Source of the DNA: Eisenibacter elegans DSM 3317
Lineage (GTDB): Bacteria; Bacteroidota; Bacteroidia; Cytophagales; Microscillaceae
Assembly: GCF_000430505.1 (NCBI RefSeq)
Contig: NZ_AUMD01000020.1
Span: 186,001 to 250,000 of the forward strand
Length of the DNA: 64,000 bases
Direction: 5' to 3'
The notes beneath the pieces are model-generated. The model was not told where the DNA came from. It ran no database searches and saw nothing but the letters and a program-made list of their open reading frames with translations. Both the position numbers and the translations under genes were made by a program. This document shows, in pieces, positions 42,487-51,374 of this stretch; the stretch's first letter is position 1, and every line of letters begins with the position of its first letter.

Positions 42487-44652
42487 CTATTGATCTTTCA
42501 GCCTTTTGAAAAGCACCTCAATCTCTTGGATTAAGGCCGCTACCTCTTGGGTTGTATTCTGAAGAGCTGCATACTCCTCTTCTAGCTTTTCTATATGTAT
42601 TACTGAGCCTTTTGTCTTGGCTTCCTCAAAGATTGTCCGAATCTCTTGGAGCAGCTCATTTATTTGCCCTTGGTTACTGATGATGCCATCAAAGGTTTCA
42701 TCGTAGTATGTCAAATCGGTTTCGGTGTTTTCGACTCCTTCCTCAAGGATATATCCTAGGTTTTCTTTGAAGTATGTCAAACTATTGACATAGTATTCCA
42801 CACGATCAAAACTGTCCTTGATGTTAAAAAAAGCCTTGTATGCATTGAGCTTTTCTTCGACGGCGGCCATACTTTGTTTGTTTCCGCCACGGTCAGTCCT
42901 TATTTTTTCGAGTTTTGTTTGAATATACTCCATGTTGATACGGGTATAGTCCAAAGACTTTTTGATATATCGCTGGTAGTATTCGTCTTCGTTTTGTAGG
43001 GCATTTCGATATTCTTCTTCATAGTATGTTATCTCGGTATGATAATACGCCAAATCTTGCTCAAACTGTAGCTCTTCTTGGGCTGCTGCCATTGTTTTTA
43101 GAGAAGTGAAGGGATTGTAGCCCTTGGCCAGCAAGAGGTTTCTCATCGTACGCATCCTTTTCAATTGATAATCCACATCCGAATAATCTACTGTAGCCTC
43201 AAGGGTCTCCATCAATTCTTGATATTCTTCTACTCTGATATTTTCCCAAATAGGCAAAGCCATATATGCGTCATACTGACGCTGACTGACGTACCCTTGC
43301 GCTATGCTATAACTATAATATGTAGGCAATGACTGAAGCGCCTCTTGTGGGCTATAGTATTGGTTGCCGAAAGTAAAGTCGATTTCGTCTTCGTTATGTA
43401 GATTGTATTCCAATACAAGATAATCCCCTCCTCCCTCGCTCAAAGAATCGGGTAAGGGTCCTACGACGACAAAGCCGTCGTTTTTGGTGAGGCCGGCACA
43501 TAGCCCCACAATCGGCAACTTTATTGCTATGTTGAGCGTTGTGGGGAGTGCTTCTTTTTCTTCTGTGGATGGGCTGCTGGAGTAGGTATCTAGGTACAAG
43601 GCTAGGGTATCGCCTTTGAGCGTTAGGGTGATGGTCTTTTCGTCTATATATTCATAAGAAGCGGTATACTCATAGAGCTTCCAAGTCTTGTACAATTGTG
43701 CTTTGACGGCTTGCAGCTCGCTTTCAGGGATTACCCCCCTGATGCGTTCTCGTACTTGTTGGTTGATACCAAACTCTCGGAAGGCATTGACTAGGGTCTC
43801 TTCGCTGGTGTAGGGGTTGTAGCCAGCCTTCAGGAATACACTTTGGCGTATTGTGGCAGCATAGTAGCTGTCAGCATAGATACTCAGGCCGGCTTTGAGC
43901 TGCTCTACTGTTTCTAACTGCTGTTTTACCTCGGGCTGTCTGACGATACTGAGGTAATCGTCCCACCATTTCAGGTACTCCGGCAAACCCATTGTCGGCA
44001 TCGTAGGCATACGCTGTATACTGTTGTGGCGTGCTTCTGAGATAAAGGTTTTGCCTTTGAGAGGCCGTGCAGGCATACATTTGTCCACAAACTCTTCCAC
44101 CTCTTTGAGTGCATAAAAATCATAATATGTCTTCACACCTACTTGATCGGCACTGAGATCATAAAAATGCAACACCCGATAAGACAGGCCTCCGTAGGCT
44201 GTAAAGACAAGTATCAAACACCCTTCGGTTGGGCTCTTGGGTATATATTTGACGATTTGGTGTCGGCCTGCTTCGTGGTCATCATCTTGATTGTTTTCGT
44301 CATAGACAAAGTCACTATCATAATAGCTGCTGCACTTGTTGTCATCAGCATACCTATAGTCATAGTCGGTATACTCATAGTCCCAATAATTATCCCCGCC
44401 ACTGTTTATGTAGAGTACATTGTCTTTGAAACTAAGCGTAACCTTATATTCGGTATTGAAGGCAAAATTTTTGTCTCTGAGGGTATATTGTAGTATCCAA
44501 CGCGTAGCCGTCAGCTGTTTGGGAGGCTTGATAGGTTTGTCTTTTTTAGTTTTCTCCGAAGCAGCCTTTTGCGCGAAGGCCGGTGTGTATGAAACTCCGG
44601 CAATAGCCAAAGACAAGCACACAAGTAGACTCAGATAGATTGTTTTTTTCAT
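42487..44652 (-). CDS. Large secreted protein with an internal duplication, 721 aa
   Basis: ATG 44652 gives a signal peptide (MKKTIYLSLLVCLSLAIAGV, cleavage after AFAQ). Two similar modules follow. Module 1 (about 40-315) begins TRWILQYTLRDKNFAF and ends FLKAGYNPYTSEETLVNAFR; module 2 (about 320-570) begins KTWKLYEYTASYEYID and ends LLAKGYNPFTSLKTMAAAQE. Each starts as a lipocalin-like barrel (W-L-Y, then TLTLKGDTLALYLD) and closes with the GYNP(Y/F)TS helix. The last 150 residues are a long acidic coiled coil. No cysteine lipobox and no sorting domain, so it is probably periplasmic. The family is not recognised; the duplication is seen directly in the sequence. It is a single gene. Confidence 0.75.
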   Translation of the reverse strand: MKKTIYLSLLVCLSLAIAGVSYTPAFAQKAASEKTKKDKPIKPPKQLTATRWILQYTLRDKNFAFNTEYKVTLSFKDNVLYINSGGDNYWDYEYTDYDYRYADDNKCSSYYDSDFVYDENNQDDDHEAGRHQIVKYIPKSPTEGCLILVFTAYGGLSYRVLHFYDLSADQVGVKTYYDFYALKEVEEFVDKCMPARPLKGKTFISEARHNSIQRMPTMPTMGLPEYLKWWDDYLSIVRQPEVKQQLETVEQLKAGLSIYADSYYAATIRQSVFLKAGYNPYTSEETLVNAFREFGINQQVRERIRGVIPESELQAVKAQLYKTWKLYEYTASYEYIDEKTITLTLKGDTLALYLDTYSSSPSTEEKEALPTTLNIAIKLPIVGLCAGLTKNDGFVVVGPLPDSLSEGGGDYLVLEYNLHNEDEIDFTFGNQYYSPQEALQSLPTYYSYSIAQGYVSQRQYDAYMALPIWENIRVEEYQELMETLEATVDYSDVDYQLKRMRTMRNLLLAKGYNPFTSLKTMAAAQEELQFEQDLAYYHTEITYYEEEYRNALQNEDEYYQRYIKKSLDYTRINMEYIQTKLEKIRTDRGGNKQSMAAVEEKLNAYKAFFNIKDSFDRVEYYVNSLTYFKENLGYILEEGVENTETDLTYYDETFDGIISNQGQINELLQEIRTIFEEAKTKGSVIHIEKLEEEYAALQNTTQEVAALIQEIEVLFKRLKDQ

Positions 44653-45034
44653 AAAAATAAAATAATGTAATGCATAATAAACATAAACCAACAAGGTAGC
44701 TTTCGCTGGTTCAGCTTGAGTTTACTCGTTGCTTGTGGAAAAACGAACGCAAAATACAAAAGTTTCGTATGGCAGCTGGGGTATTCAGCTCTTAAAAAAA
44801 TAGGCACATTGGTAATTTCAGCGCAAGTACTTAATATTAGCACCCCACTACCAAAACAGTTGGGCAAAATAAGTAAAAACCGTGCTACGCCGCTGGCGGA
44901 TACCCACGGTGCTGTTTCATAGTCTGAGCTACTTTTTTGAAAATAATCCCCCTCAAAAGAATCCATCTCGTCTTTAGGACAACCAAGTACTCAAAAAAAA
45001 CGTTGCACAGAAGGATAAACCCTGCGCAATTGTG
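44653..45034. other. Spacer with no gene
   Basis: Between the 721-residue gene and the next promoter. It contains a weak match to a family 1 right end (TCTGAGCTACTTTTTTGAAA, 44922-44941) beside CCACGGTGCTG, a wording also found just before the family 1 fragment at 23528. Nothing else is recognised. Confidence 0.5.
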
Positions 45035-45042
45035 TATCTTTG
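45035..45042 (+). promoter_or_regulatory. Candidate -7 box for the J-protein/subtilisin operon
   Basis: TATCTTTG matches TAnnTTTG exactly; no clear TTTG is seen 19-23 bases upstream. Expected start near 45049, before ATG 45071. Confidence 0.55.
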
Positions 45043-45070
45043 ATAGATTATAAAGTTCAGATTTTTTTGA

Positions 45071-45295
45071 ATGCTTATGACCATCACCGGAACTGTCCGC
45101 TACCAAGACCTTGGAATGGGTTTTTGGGGAATTATTGACCACAGTGGCCAACAATGGCGACCTCTCAACCTACCCTCAGCGCTGCAAAAAGAAGGGCTGG
45201 AGGTACACATCACCGCCAAAAAAGCCAAAGACCAGATGTCTAGCGTGATGTGGGGTACTGCCATAGAAATCACTGATTATCAACCTGTTTCCTAA
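45071..45295 (+). CDS. Small conserved-looking protein, 74 aa
   Basis: ATG 45071 or 45077 (M-L-M). The sequence MTITGTVRYQDLGMGFWGII with LNLPSALQKEGLEVHI and MWGTAIEI matches a small beta-barrel family found in several phyla (a GTVRY-DL-GGFWG signature), of unknown role, possibly an OB-like ligand-binding fold. No signal peptide. It is first in a run of three plus-strand genes; the J-protein gene starts 28 bases later. Confidence 0.65.
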   Translation: MLMTITGTVRYQDLGMGFWGIIDHSGQQWRPLNLPSALQKEGLEVHITAKKAKDQMSSVMWGTAIEITDYQPVS

Positions 45296-45323
45296 CCTAG
45301 CTCACCCCAAACCCCCTCGTGCT

Positions 45324-45932
45324 ATGATTACCAAAATGATTGTCGAAATCTTGCAAGCCATCATCGATGACCCCGCCATCCGTCGCCTGATGGGCAGATA
45401 CGACCACAAAGGCCGCTCCCAAGTCAACATTGATGAGTTTATGGATGAGATGAACCTCAATGCCGAGCAACGCCAGAAAGTTCGTGAAGCTTACCAAAAC
45501 TACAACAACAACCAAGAGCGCTACCAATACAAGTACGCGCCCAAGTCAGACGACCCCTTTGATAAGTTTGATGCCTATTTCCGAAAGTATGAGGATATGG
45601 CGGAGGAGAATGAAAAACGCTTTGGGCACGAAAAAGCCTATGCTCACCGCAAATACCAGCAATATGCTGGCGGGCAGCAACAAAAAAATAATTACCAGCA
45701 GTATGACCCCTCCTACCTGCGTACGGAAGAAGAACGTAAACACTATGAGGTGTTGGAAATCCCTGTAGGCAGTGATTTTGACAAGATTAAAATCGCCTAC
45801 AAAAGCGCGATGAAGAAGTATCACCCCGACCGATTCCCCAATGATGAAGAAAAGAAAAAACACGCAGAGGAGATTTCTCGTAAAATCAATGGGGCTTATG
45901 AGTATTTCAAGAAAAAATTCAATAAGAATTAA
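45324..45932 (+). CDS. C-terminal J-domain protein
   Basis: 202 residues. The N-terminal part is acidic and helical (RRLMGRYDHKGRSQVNIDEF), then a Tyr/Gln-rich linker (YAGGQQQKNNYQQYDP), then a J domain (about 140-200) with EVLEIPVGSDFDKIKIAYKS and the HPD motif at residues 167-169 (KYHPDRFPNDEEK). J domains stimulate DnaK ATPase and bring it substrates. There is no Gly/Phe region or zinc finger, so it is a type III J protein with a private client. The subtilisin gene follows 24 bases later; a chaperone for a membrane protease is a fair inference. Confidence 0.85.
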   Translation: MITKMIVEILQAIIDDPAIRRLMGRYDHKGRSQVNIDEFMDEMNLNAEQRQKVREAYQNYNNNQERYQYKYAPKSDDPFDKFDAYFRKYEDMAEENEKRFGHEKAYAHRKYQQYAGGQQQKNNYQQYDPSYLRTEEERKHYEVLEIPVGSDFDKIKIAYKSAMKKYHPDRFPNDEEKKKHAEEISRKINGAYEYFKKKFNKN

Positions 45933-45956
45933 CGTTTTACCCAAACCTATACACTT

Positions 45957-47489
45957 ATGACGGCTTTACAAACCAATTATCCATACATCTTCGGCGCTTT
46001 GTTGCTCTCGGTGGTGTGGTGGTTTGCGACCATACACCGCAACCCCGACAGCCGCACCGTTTGGCCATCGCTTCTTTTTTGGGGTTCGGGCATACTCTAC
46101 GCGCTGTCGCTTTATTTCAGCACCTTTAGCTTCTGGTACAAGCTCCTGTTGATGCTGCCCCGCGATTTGGGCATCTTGGCCGTGGTGTTCCTGATAGCCA
46201 ACAACATCAAAAACTCCCGTGGCTTTTTTGTAACGGCAGTCAGTGTTGCACTGTTGATTTTGGGCATCTACTCGAGCATTGTACAACAAGCTGTAGCCAA
46301 GGTCTTCAAACCCAATGTGGATCCACAGGCCGAGCTGTTGTTTGAAGCCGACGAAGCGCAGCTAAAGCTCGTAAAACATCATTTACGCAAATACAATGTC
46401 AAAATCGAAAAGGCCTTTGACAGTAAAAAAGACAAAGATGCCAATCTTGATCGCTTTTATACCATCAATATTGAGGATAAAGATGAGCACCACATCCATA
46501 CTGTCAGCAACTTGGTATACGCCTCAGGGGTGTCTTCTGTAGGCCAAAACCGTATCGTACAGCTCAGCCCCCTCGACAAGGCCTCGCCAATCGAAGGTCA
46601 GCGCCCCGGCTACGGCCTTAACGACCCCCAGCTTAACCTGCTTTGGGGCTTCGAGCGGATGAAAATGGCAGAGTTTTATACCTACTTGCGTAACAACAAA
46701 ATAAAGCCTAAGCGCAAAGCCCGTATCGCCATTCTTGATACTGGAGTAGATAAAAACCACGAGGATATCAACGCCCGCTACGTATCTATCAAATCGGCCT
46801 ACGACCGCGACGGCAATAGCCACGGTACACACTGCGCCGGCATCGCAGCGGCGGTCTCCAACAACGGCAAAGGCATCGCTTCTTTTGCCCCTGATGACCG
46901 CTTTGTAGAGGTTACTTCGGTCAAGGTATTGAGCGATCAAGGTAGCGGCACAGACAAGGGCGTTATCGCAGGTATCATCGAAGCCGCCGACAACAAGGCC
47001 GATGTGATTTCTATGTCCTTGGGTGGGCACTCCTCAGAGGTCAAACGCCGCGCCTTTGCCCAAGCCGTACGCTATGCCAATAAGCGCGGCGCAATAGTCG
47101 TTGTAGCTGCCGGCAACGAATCGCAAGACGCTATCCGTGTCAGCCCTGCCAATGTAGACGGAGTGATTGTAGTAACAGCCGTAGACCAACAACTCAACCG
47201 TGCGCGTTTCTCCAACTGGATTAGCTCTCTCAAATGGGGGATTGCTGCTCCGGGTGTGGGCATCCAGTCGACTATCCCAGGCAACAAATATGCTGCCTAC
47301 AATGGTACATCAATGGCTACCCCTTATGTAGCAGGGTTGCTGGGAATGATGAAAGCACTAGACCCTAAGCTTGATACCGAAAAGGCTTACAAAATTTTGA
47401 GTGGTACTGGCATCGATACCCAAGATACCTCCAAGACCGGCAAATTTATCCAGCCTCTACAGGCGCTCCAAGCGCTATCTAAACCCTGA
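45957..47489 (+). CDS. Membrane-anchored S8 subtilisin-like serine protease
   Basis: 510 residues. The first 115 hold four membrane segments (GALLLSVVWWFATI, LLFWGSGILYALSLYF, LGILAVVFLIANNI, VTAVSVALLILGIY). A prodomain-like alpha/beta region with YTINIEDKDEHHIHTVSNLV follows (about 120-200). The catalytic domain has Asp261 in AILDTGVDKNHEDI, His289 in SHGTHCAGIAAA, oxyanion Asn387 in VAAGNES and Ser452 in NGTSMATPYVAG. The catalytic domain may face either side; with no signal peptide and four segments both ends are predicted on the same side. A J protein lies just upstream and a terminator just after. Confidence 0.9.
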   Translation: MTALQTNYPYIFGALLLSVVWWFATIHRNPDSRTVWPSLLFWGSGILYALSLYFSTFSFWYKLLLMLPRDLGILAVVFLIANNIKNSRGFFVTAVSVALLILGIYSSIVQQAVAKVFKPNVDPQAELLFEADEAQLKLVKHHLRKYNVKIEKAFDSKKDKDANLDRFYTINIEDKDEHHIHTVSNLVYASGVSSVGQNRIVQLSPLDKASPIEGQRPGYGLNDPQLNLLWGFERMKMAEFYTYLRNNKIKPKRKARIAILDTGVDKNHEDINARYVSIKSAYDRDGNSHGTHCAGIAAAVSNNGKGIASFAPDDRFVEVTSVKVLSDQGSGTDKGVIAGIIEAADNKADVISMSLGGHSSEVKRRAFAQAVRYANKRGAIVVVAAGNESQDAIRVSPANVDGVIVVTAVDQQLNRARFSNWISSLKWGIAAPGVGIQSTIPGNKYAAYNGTSMATPYVAGLLGMMKALDPKLDTEKAYKILSGTGIDTQDTSKTGKFIQPLQALQALSKP

Positions 47490-47528
47490 TTTTCAGCGGA
47501 TTGTCTTATAAAAAATCATCTCCTGATT

Positions 47529-47563
47529 GTGCTGGCAGGCTTTCGAAGCCTGTCAGCACTTTT
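47529..47563 (+). terminator. Rho-independent terminator of the subtilisin operon
   Basis: GTGCTG-G-CAGGCT at 47529 pairs with AGCCTG-T-CAGCAC ending 47559 around a short TTCGA loop, followed by TTTT. Confidence 0.9.
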
Positions 47564-47719
47564 GGTATCACAGCCTCAGGCATTAGGGTGAAATACACCC
47601 CATAATATCTTAAAAATCAAGTATTTATTATTAGCTTGTAAGCTGAATGCAATACCTGTTCATAAGTATGGCGAAAGGCAAAAAAAACTGTTTTTTTTCT
47701 GTATTACGAGCTTTTCGCT

Positions 47720-47727
47720 TAACTTTG
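47720..47727 (+). promoter_or_regulatory. Candidate promoter for nrnA and the downstream run
   Basis: TAACTTTG is an exact -7 box; the -33 region is T-rich without a clean TTTG. Expected start near 47734, which excludes the TTG at 47745 only weakly but fits ATG 47763. Confidence 0.55.
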
Positions 47728-47762
47728 TAGTTGCTTTAACCCCGTTGTACACCGATATAGCC

Positions 47763-48797
47763 ATGCAGCTCATGCACAGTTTTGACGATTTTCATCAGTT
47801 GTTTTCCTCTCCACAACGTGTAGCGGTCATTCCACATCTCAGTCCCGATGCCGATGCATTGGGTTCTTCTTTGGCCTTGAGTCACTTTTTGCGCAAAAAA
47901 GGGCATCAGACTACCGTCGTGTCTCCAACAGCTTATCCTGCTTTTTTGGCTTGGATGGATGAGGAGCAAGCTATCGTCATTGCTGATAAAGAAGCCCAAA
48001 AAGCACTAGAGGCTGTCAATGAGGCAGATGTACTTGTTTTTGTGGACTTCTCTTCATACAACCGCCTCAAAAGCCTAGAAGCTCCCGTTCGCAAGTCCAA
48101 GGCCAAACGTATGGTCATCGACCATCATTTAAACCCTGATATTGAGGCTGATTTTCAGGTATGGGATGTAAAAGCTTCTGCCACTGCGCAGCTAGTTTAT
48201 GACTTGATAGAAGGGATTGGCGACAAAGCCTTGGTAGACAACCAAATAGCGCAGTATATCTATGCGGGTATCATTACAGATACCTCTTCCTTCAAACACC
48301 CCTCTACCACCAAGCGTGTACACCTTATCACAGCCGATTTGATGGAGGCAGGCCTAGATACCAACCTCGTACAGCGCCGTATCTATGATACCAACTCCGA
48401 AGCCCGCTTGCGCTTCTTGGGCTTTGCTCTTCAAAATAAACTGACCGTAGTGCCTGACCATTATGCCGCTTATTTTGCGCTGAGCATTGATGAGTTGGAG
48501 AAACATAGCTATCAACCCGGTGATACAGAAGGGCTTGTAAATTATGCACTTTCTATCAAAGATATTGTCATTGCAGCTATGTTTTCAGAATCAGAAGACG
48601 GCATTAAAATCTCTTTTCGTTCAGTAGGTGACTTGCCCGTAAACGAAATTGCAGAGAAATATTTCAACGGTGGTGGTCATAAAAACGCCTCCGGAGGGAT
48701 TTATCACGGCTCACTCGAAGAGGCAACACAGCTATTCTTGTCAATTCTGCCTCAATATGACCATACTATTCTTGAGCAGGTACAAATCAAATGCTAA
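47763..48797 (+). CDS. nrnA: DHH/DHHA1 phosphoesterase, NrnA-like (oligoribonuclease/pAp phosphatase)
   Basis: 344 residues from ATG 47763. DHH domain: VAVIPHLSPDADALGSSLAL (His and Asp metal ligands), VFVDFSSYNR, and MVIDHHLNPD; DHHA1 domain ends with NGGGHKNASGGIYHG, which binds substrate phosphate. NrnA removes nucleotides from very short RNAs and dephosphorylates pAp. The length is typical (about 310-345). In Bacteroidota this gene is commonly followed by FKBP lipoproteins, and the same order is seen here (12-base gap). Confidence 0.88.
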   Translation: MQLMHSFDDFHQLFSSPQRVAVIPHLSPDADALGSSLALSHFLRKKGHQTTVVSPTAYPAFLAWMDEEQAIVIADKEAQKALEAVNEADVLVFVDFSSYNRLKSLEAPVRKSKAKRMVIDHHLNPDIEADFQVWDVKASATAQLVYDLIEGIGDKALVDNQIAQYIYAGIITDTSSFKHPSTTKRVHLITADLMEAGLDTNLVQRRIYDTNSEARLRFLGFALQNKLTVVPDHYAAYFALSIDELEKHSYQPGDTEGLVNYALSIKDIVIAAMFSESEDGIKISFRSVGDLPVNEIAEKYFNGGGHKNASGGIYHGSLEEATQLFLSILPQYDHTILEQVQIKC

Positions 48798-48809
48798 ATT
48801 AGCGTGCTT

Positions 48810-49718
48810 ATGAGCTACTTCAGACTGTGGCAGGGAGTATATTTGGGCAGCCTCGTTTTGCTGCTTTGGGCTTGTGGAAGTACCCAAGACCCTGCTGCAT
48901 CGGCTCTACCACCCCGTAGCGCTAAAGCTATGGATAACGGGCTGAAGTACTCGTTTTTTGGGCAATCCGGCCAAGGGCGAAAAGCGCAGGAAGGGGAATT
49001 CATCACCTATCACCTCGTGATTGAAAATGAAGGCCGCCGGCTACGCAGCACCTACGAAGAGTTGAGTGGCCCCATCCAACAAAAACGCCTCCAAACACCT
49101 AAAATAAAGGGCACATATGATGAAATCCTGCTTTTGCTCTCCGAAGGAGATAGCGTGGCGGTCTGGATTCCGGCAGACTCGCTGGCCCGACGAACCAACA
49201 CCAAACTCCCACAGCATATTCCCTCGGGCACAACCCTCAAATATATCATCAAAGTACTCAAAATAGAGTCGGCAGCAGATATCAAAGCCAGCAATGAGCA
49301 AAATATGCGCGCCCAACGGGATGAAGACCTAGAGCGTATCCAACAATACATTGCCCAAGACTCGGTATTGCAACAGGCTGAGGTCAAAAAAACCGACTCA
49401 GGCTTGCATTATGCCCTGACACAAATAGGGGGCGGCAAAAAACCCAAAACAGGCGACACTGTCAGCATCCATTATGTAGGCAGACTGCTGACCGGAAAGG
49501 TGTTTGACAGCTCTTATGAAGGCTCCCCGCTAGAATTTCCGGTTGGCGTGGGGATGGTCATCAAGGGCTGGGACGAAGGGATTATGTTGCTGCAAGAAGG
49601 AGACAAAGCCCGAATGTTGATTCCCTCTACTTTGGCCTATGGTATCCAAGGCGATGGGCTGAGCATCCCCCCAATGGCTGTACTGCTCTATGATGTTGAG
49701 GTTGTGAAGGTTAAATAA
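48810..49718 (+). CDS. FKBP-type peptidyl-prolyl isomerase lipoprotein (two FKBP domains)
   Basis: ATG 48810 gives a lipoprotein signal with LLWAC, Cys22 (GTG 48804 adds two residues). The N-terminal FKBP-like domain (about 60-155) has lost most active-site aromatics; a helical linker (NMRAQRDEDLERIQQYIAQD) leads to a complete C-terminal FKBP (about 205-302): TGDTVSIHYVGRLLTGKVFD, SSYEGSPLEFPVG, VIKGWDEGIMLLQEGDKARM, LAYGIQG. It folds or holds exported proteins in the periplasm. In Flavobacteria GldI, an FKBP lipoprotein needed for gliding, is encoded in a similar place; this may be its counterpart. Confidence 0.88.
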   Translation: MSYFRLWQGVYLGSLVLLLWACGSTQDPAASALPPRSAKAMDNGLKYSFFGQSGQGRKAQEGEFITYHLVIENEGRRLRSTYEELSGPIQQKRLQTPKIKGTYDEILLLLSEGDSVAVWIPADSLARRTNTKLPQHIPSGTTLKYIIKVLKIESAADIKASNEQNMRAQRDEDLERIQQYIAQDSVLQQAEVKKTDSGLHYALTQIGGGKKPKTGDTVSIHYVGRLLTGKVFDSSYEGSPLEFPVGVGMVIKGWDEGIMLLQEGDKARMLIPSTLAYGIQGDGLSIPPMAVLLYDVEVVKVK

Positions 49719-49873
49719 GCACCAACCACACCCAAGGGCTTCAAAATATACCCTTTTTGACTATCCTAAAACACCGACTTTTGATTATCCACAGCCCTAC
49801 AATTGCCCTTTTGTGGATTTTGCCCTATCTTCGCAAGATTTTAAACCGGTAATTTCTCACCTTGTCTGCATTG

Positions 49874-50785
49874 ATGATGCGAATACATTTTACTTTCTTC
49901 GGCCTATTGCTAGGATTGGCGGGCTTGTTCAGCGCCTGCAATATTGATGGAGCTGATAACACTTTCAACGAACGCGCCGACCGCAACATAGCCGAAATAG
50001 AAGCCTATATTGATGCCAATGGCCTCAGAGGCCAAATACAAAAAACCGAAAGCGGCTTGTATTATTATATCAAAACACAACGCCCCAACCGACTCCTACC
50101 CTTAGAAAGCTATCAGGTAGCCTACAGTTTTGATGGCCGTTTGCTCAATGGCTTACAGTTTGAGACCTCTCCCAATCAAGGGCTTGGTCTGGATACAGCA
50201 GTTTTGGGCGCCAATCGCCTCATCAGTGGGCTTGAAGAAGGCTTGCGCTTGGTAGCTCCAGGCGAAGAAGCTGTGTTCTTGATACCCTTCTACTTAGCCT
50301 ACGGAACCACCAGCTATGTAGGCAATACTTCTGTCAGTATCCCCCCCTTCTCAGCAGTAAAGTTTGAGGTAAACCTCGTTTCGGCCCGCTCCGAAGAGGA
50401 TCAGATTGTCGATTACCTTCGTGCCAACAACCTCCTTGATATCGCCCAACGTGATACCTCGGGCTATTACTTCGGCTATTTGGAAAAAGCACCCAGCACT
50501 GAGCCTGTGCTTGATAGCGGTGCAATCGTACAAGTTACTTACTTAGGGAAGCTGCTCAACAATCGTGTGTTTGACCGATCGGCGGCAGGGACTACCTTTG
50601 GTGTAACCGTAGGAGCCACGAATGTTATCTTGTCTTGGCAGTACCTATTCCGCCGCTTACGCGTGGGAGACAAGGTGTTTTTGGCAACCCCTTCGCGCTT
50701 GGCTTATGCAGCATCCGGCTCAGGAGAGGTCATCGGGCCCTTTGCCCCGCTATTCTTTGAGATCCAGGTAGTCAGCAAACAATAA
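49874..50785 (+). CDS. Second FKBP-like lipoprotein (two FKBP domains)
   Basis: ATG 49874 gives a lipobox LFSAC with Cys22. Two FKBP-like domains follow: about 45-170 (QVAYSFDGRLLNGLQFE, LISGLEEGLRLVAPGEEAVF, LAYGTTS) and about 205-303 (AIVQVTYLGKLLNNRVFDRS, VGDKVFLATPSRLAYAAS). Key aromatic pocket residues are only partly kept in each, so isomerase activity may be low and chaperone binding more likely. The gene follows the first FKBP by 155 bases and is itself followed by rdgB with a four-base gap. Confidence 0.82.
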   Translation: MMRIHFTFFGLLLGLAGLFSACNIDGADNTFNERADRNIAEIEAYIDANGLRGQIQKTESGLYYYIKTQRPNRLLPLESYQVAYSFDGRLLNGLQFETSPNQGLGLDTAVLGANRLISGLEEGLRLVAPGEEAVFLIPFYLAYGTTSYVGNTSVSIPPFSAVKFEVNLVSARSEEDQIVDYLRANNLLDIAQRDTSGYYFGYLEKAPSTEPVLDSGAIVQVTYLGKLLNNRVFDRSAAGTTFGVTVGATNVILSWQYLFRRLRVGDKVFLATPSRLAYAASGSGEVIGPFAPLFFEIQVVSKQ

Positions 50786-50789
50786 CCCA

Positions 50790-51374
50790 ATGAAGCTCTG
50801 TATAGCCACACGTAACCAAAACAAAATCAAGGAGATACAAGACCTGCTAGATGGCAGTTCTTGGGCTTTTTGCAGTCTTGATGATATTGGTTGTACGGTA
50901 GACTTGCCCGAAACCCAACACACCATAGAGGGCAACTCCGCCCAAAAAGCACAATATGTGTGGGAGCATTTTGGGGTAGCATGTTTTGCTGAAGACTCGG
51001 GGCTGGAGGTCGAAGCCCTCCAAGGGGCACCCGGAGTATACTCGGCGCGTTATGCCGGACCTGAGCGCAACGATACAGCCAACCTCCAAAAAGTATTGAC
51101 CCAACTAAGCGGCCAAACCAACCGCCGCGCCCGGTTCAAAACAGTCATCACACTGATTATCGAAGGCGAAATCAGCCAATTTACCGGCATCGTAGACGGC
51201 CTCATCACCCCCCAAGCGCAAGGCAACGGGGGCTTTGGCTATGACCCCATCTTCCAACCGCTAGGACAAGAGCGCACCTTCGGGCAAATGAGCTTGGCCG
51301 AAAAACAAGCCATCAGCCACCGAAGCCGTGCCCTCCTACAACTCATTGAACACCTCAAACAACAAGATTTATGA
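50790..51374 (+). CDS. rdgB: RdgB/HAM1 family non-canonical purine NTP pyrophosphatase
   Basis: 194 residues, the family's normal length. Start MKLCIATRNQNKIKEIQDLL holds the T-x-N-x-x-K triphosphate-binding motif. Then FAEDSGLEVEALQGAPGVYS, YAGPERNDTANL, GNGGFGYDPIFQP and MSLAEKQAISHRSRAL are all present. It hydrolyses dITP, XTP and ITP to monophosphates, keeping them out of DNA and RNA. The stop overlaps the udk start as ATGA. Confidence 0.95.
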   Translation: MKLCIATRNQNKIKEIQDLLDGSSWAFCSLDDIGCTVDLPETQHTIEGNSAQKAQYVWEHFGVACFAEDSGLEVEALQGAPGVYSARYAGPERNDTANLQKVLTQLSGQTNRRARFKTVITLIIEGEISQFTGIVDGLITPQAQGNGGFGYDPIFQPLGQERTFGQMSLAEKQAISHRSRALLQLIEHLKQQDL

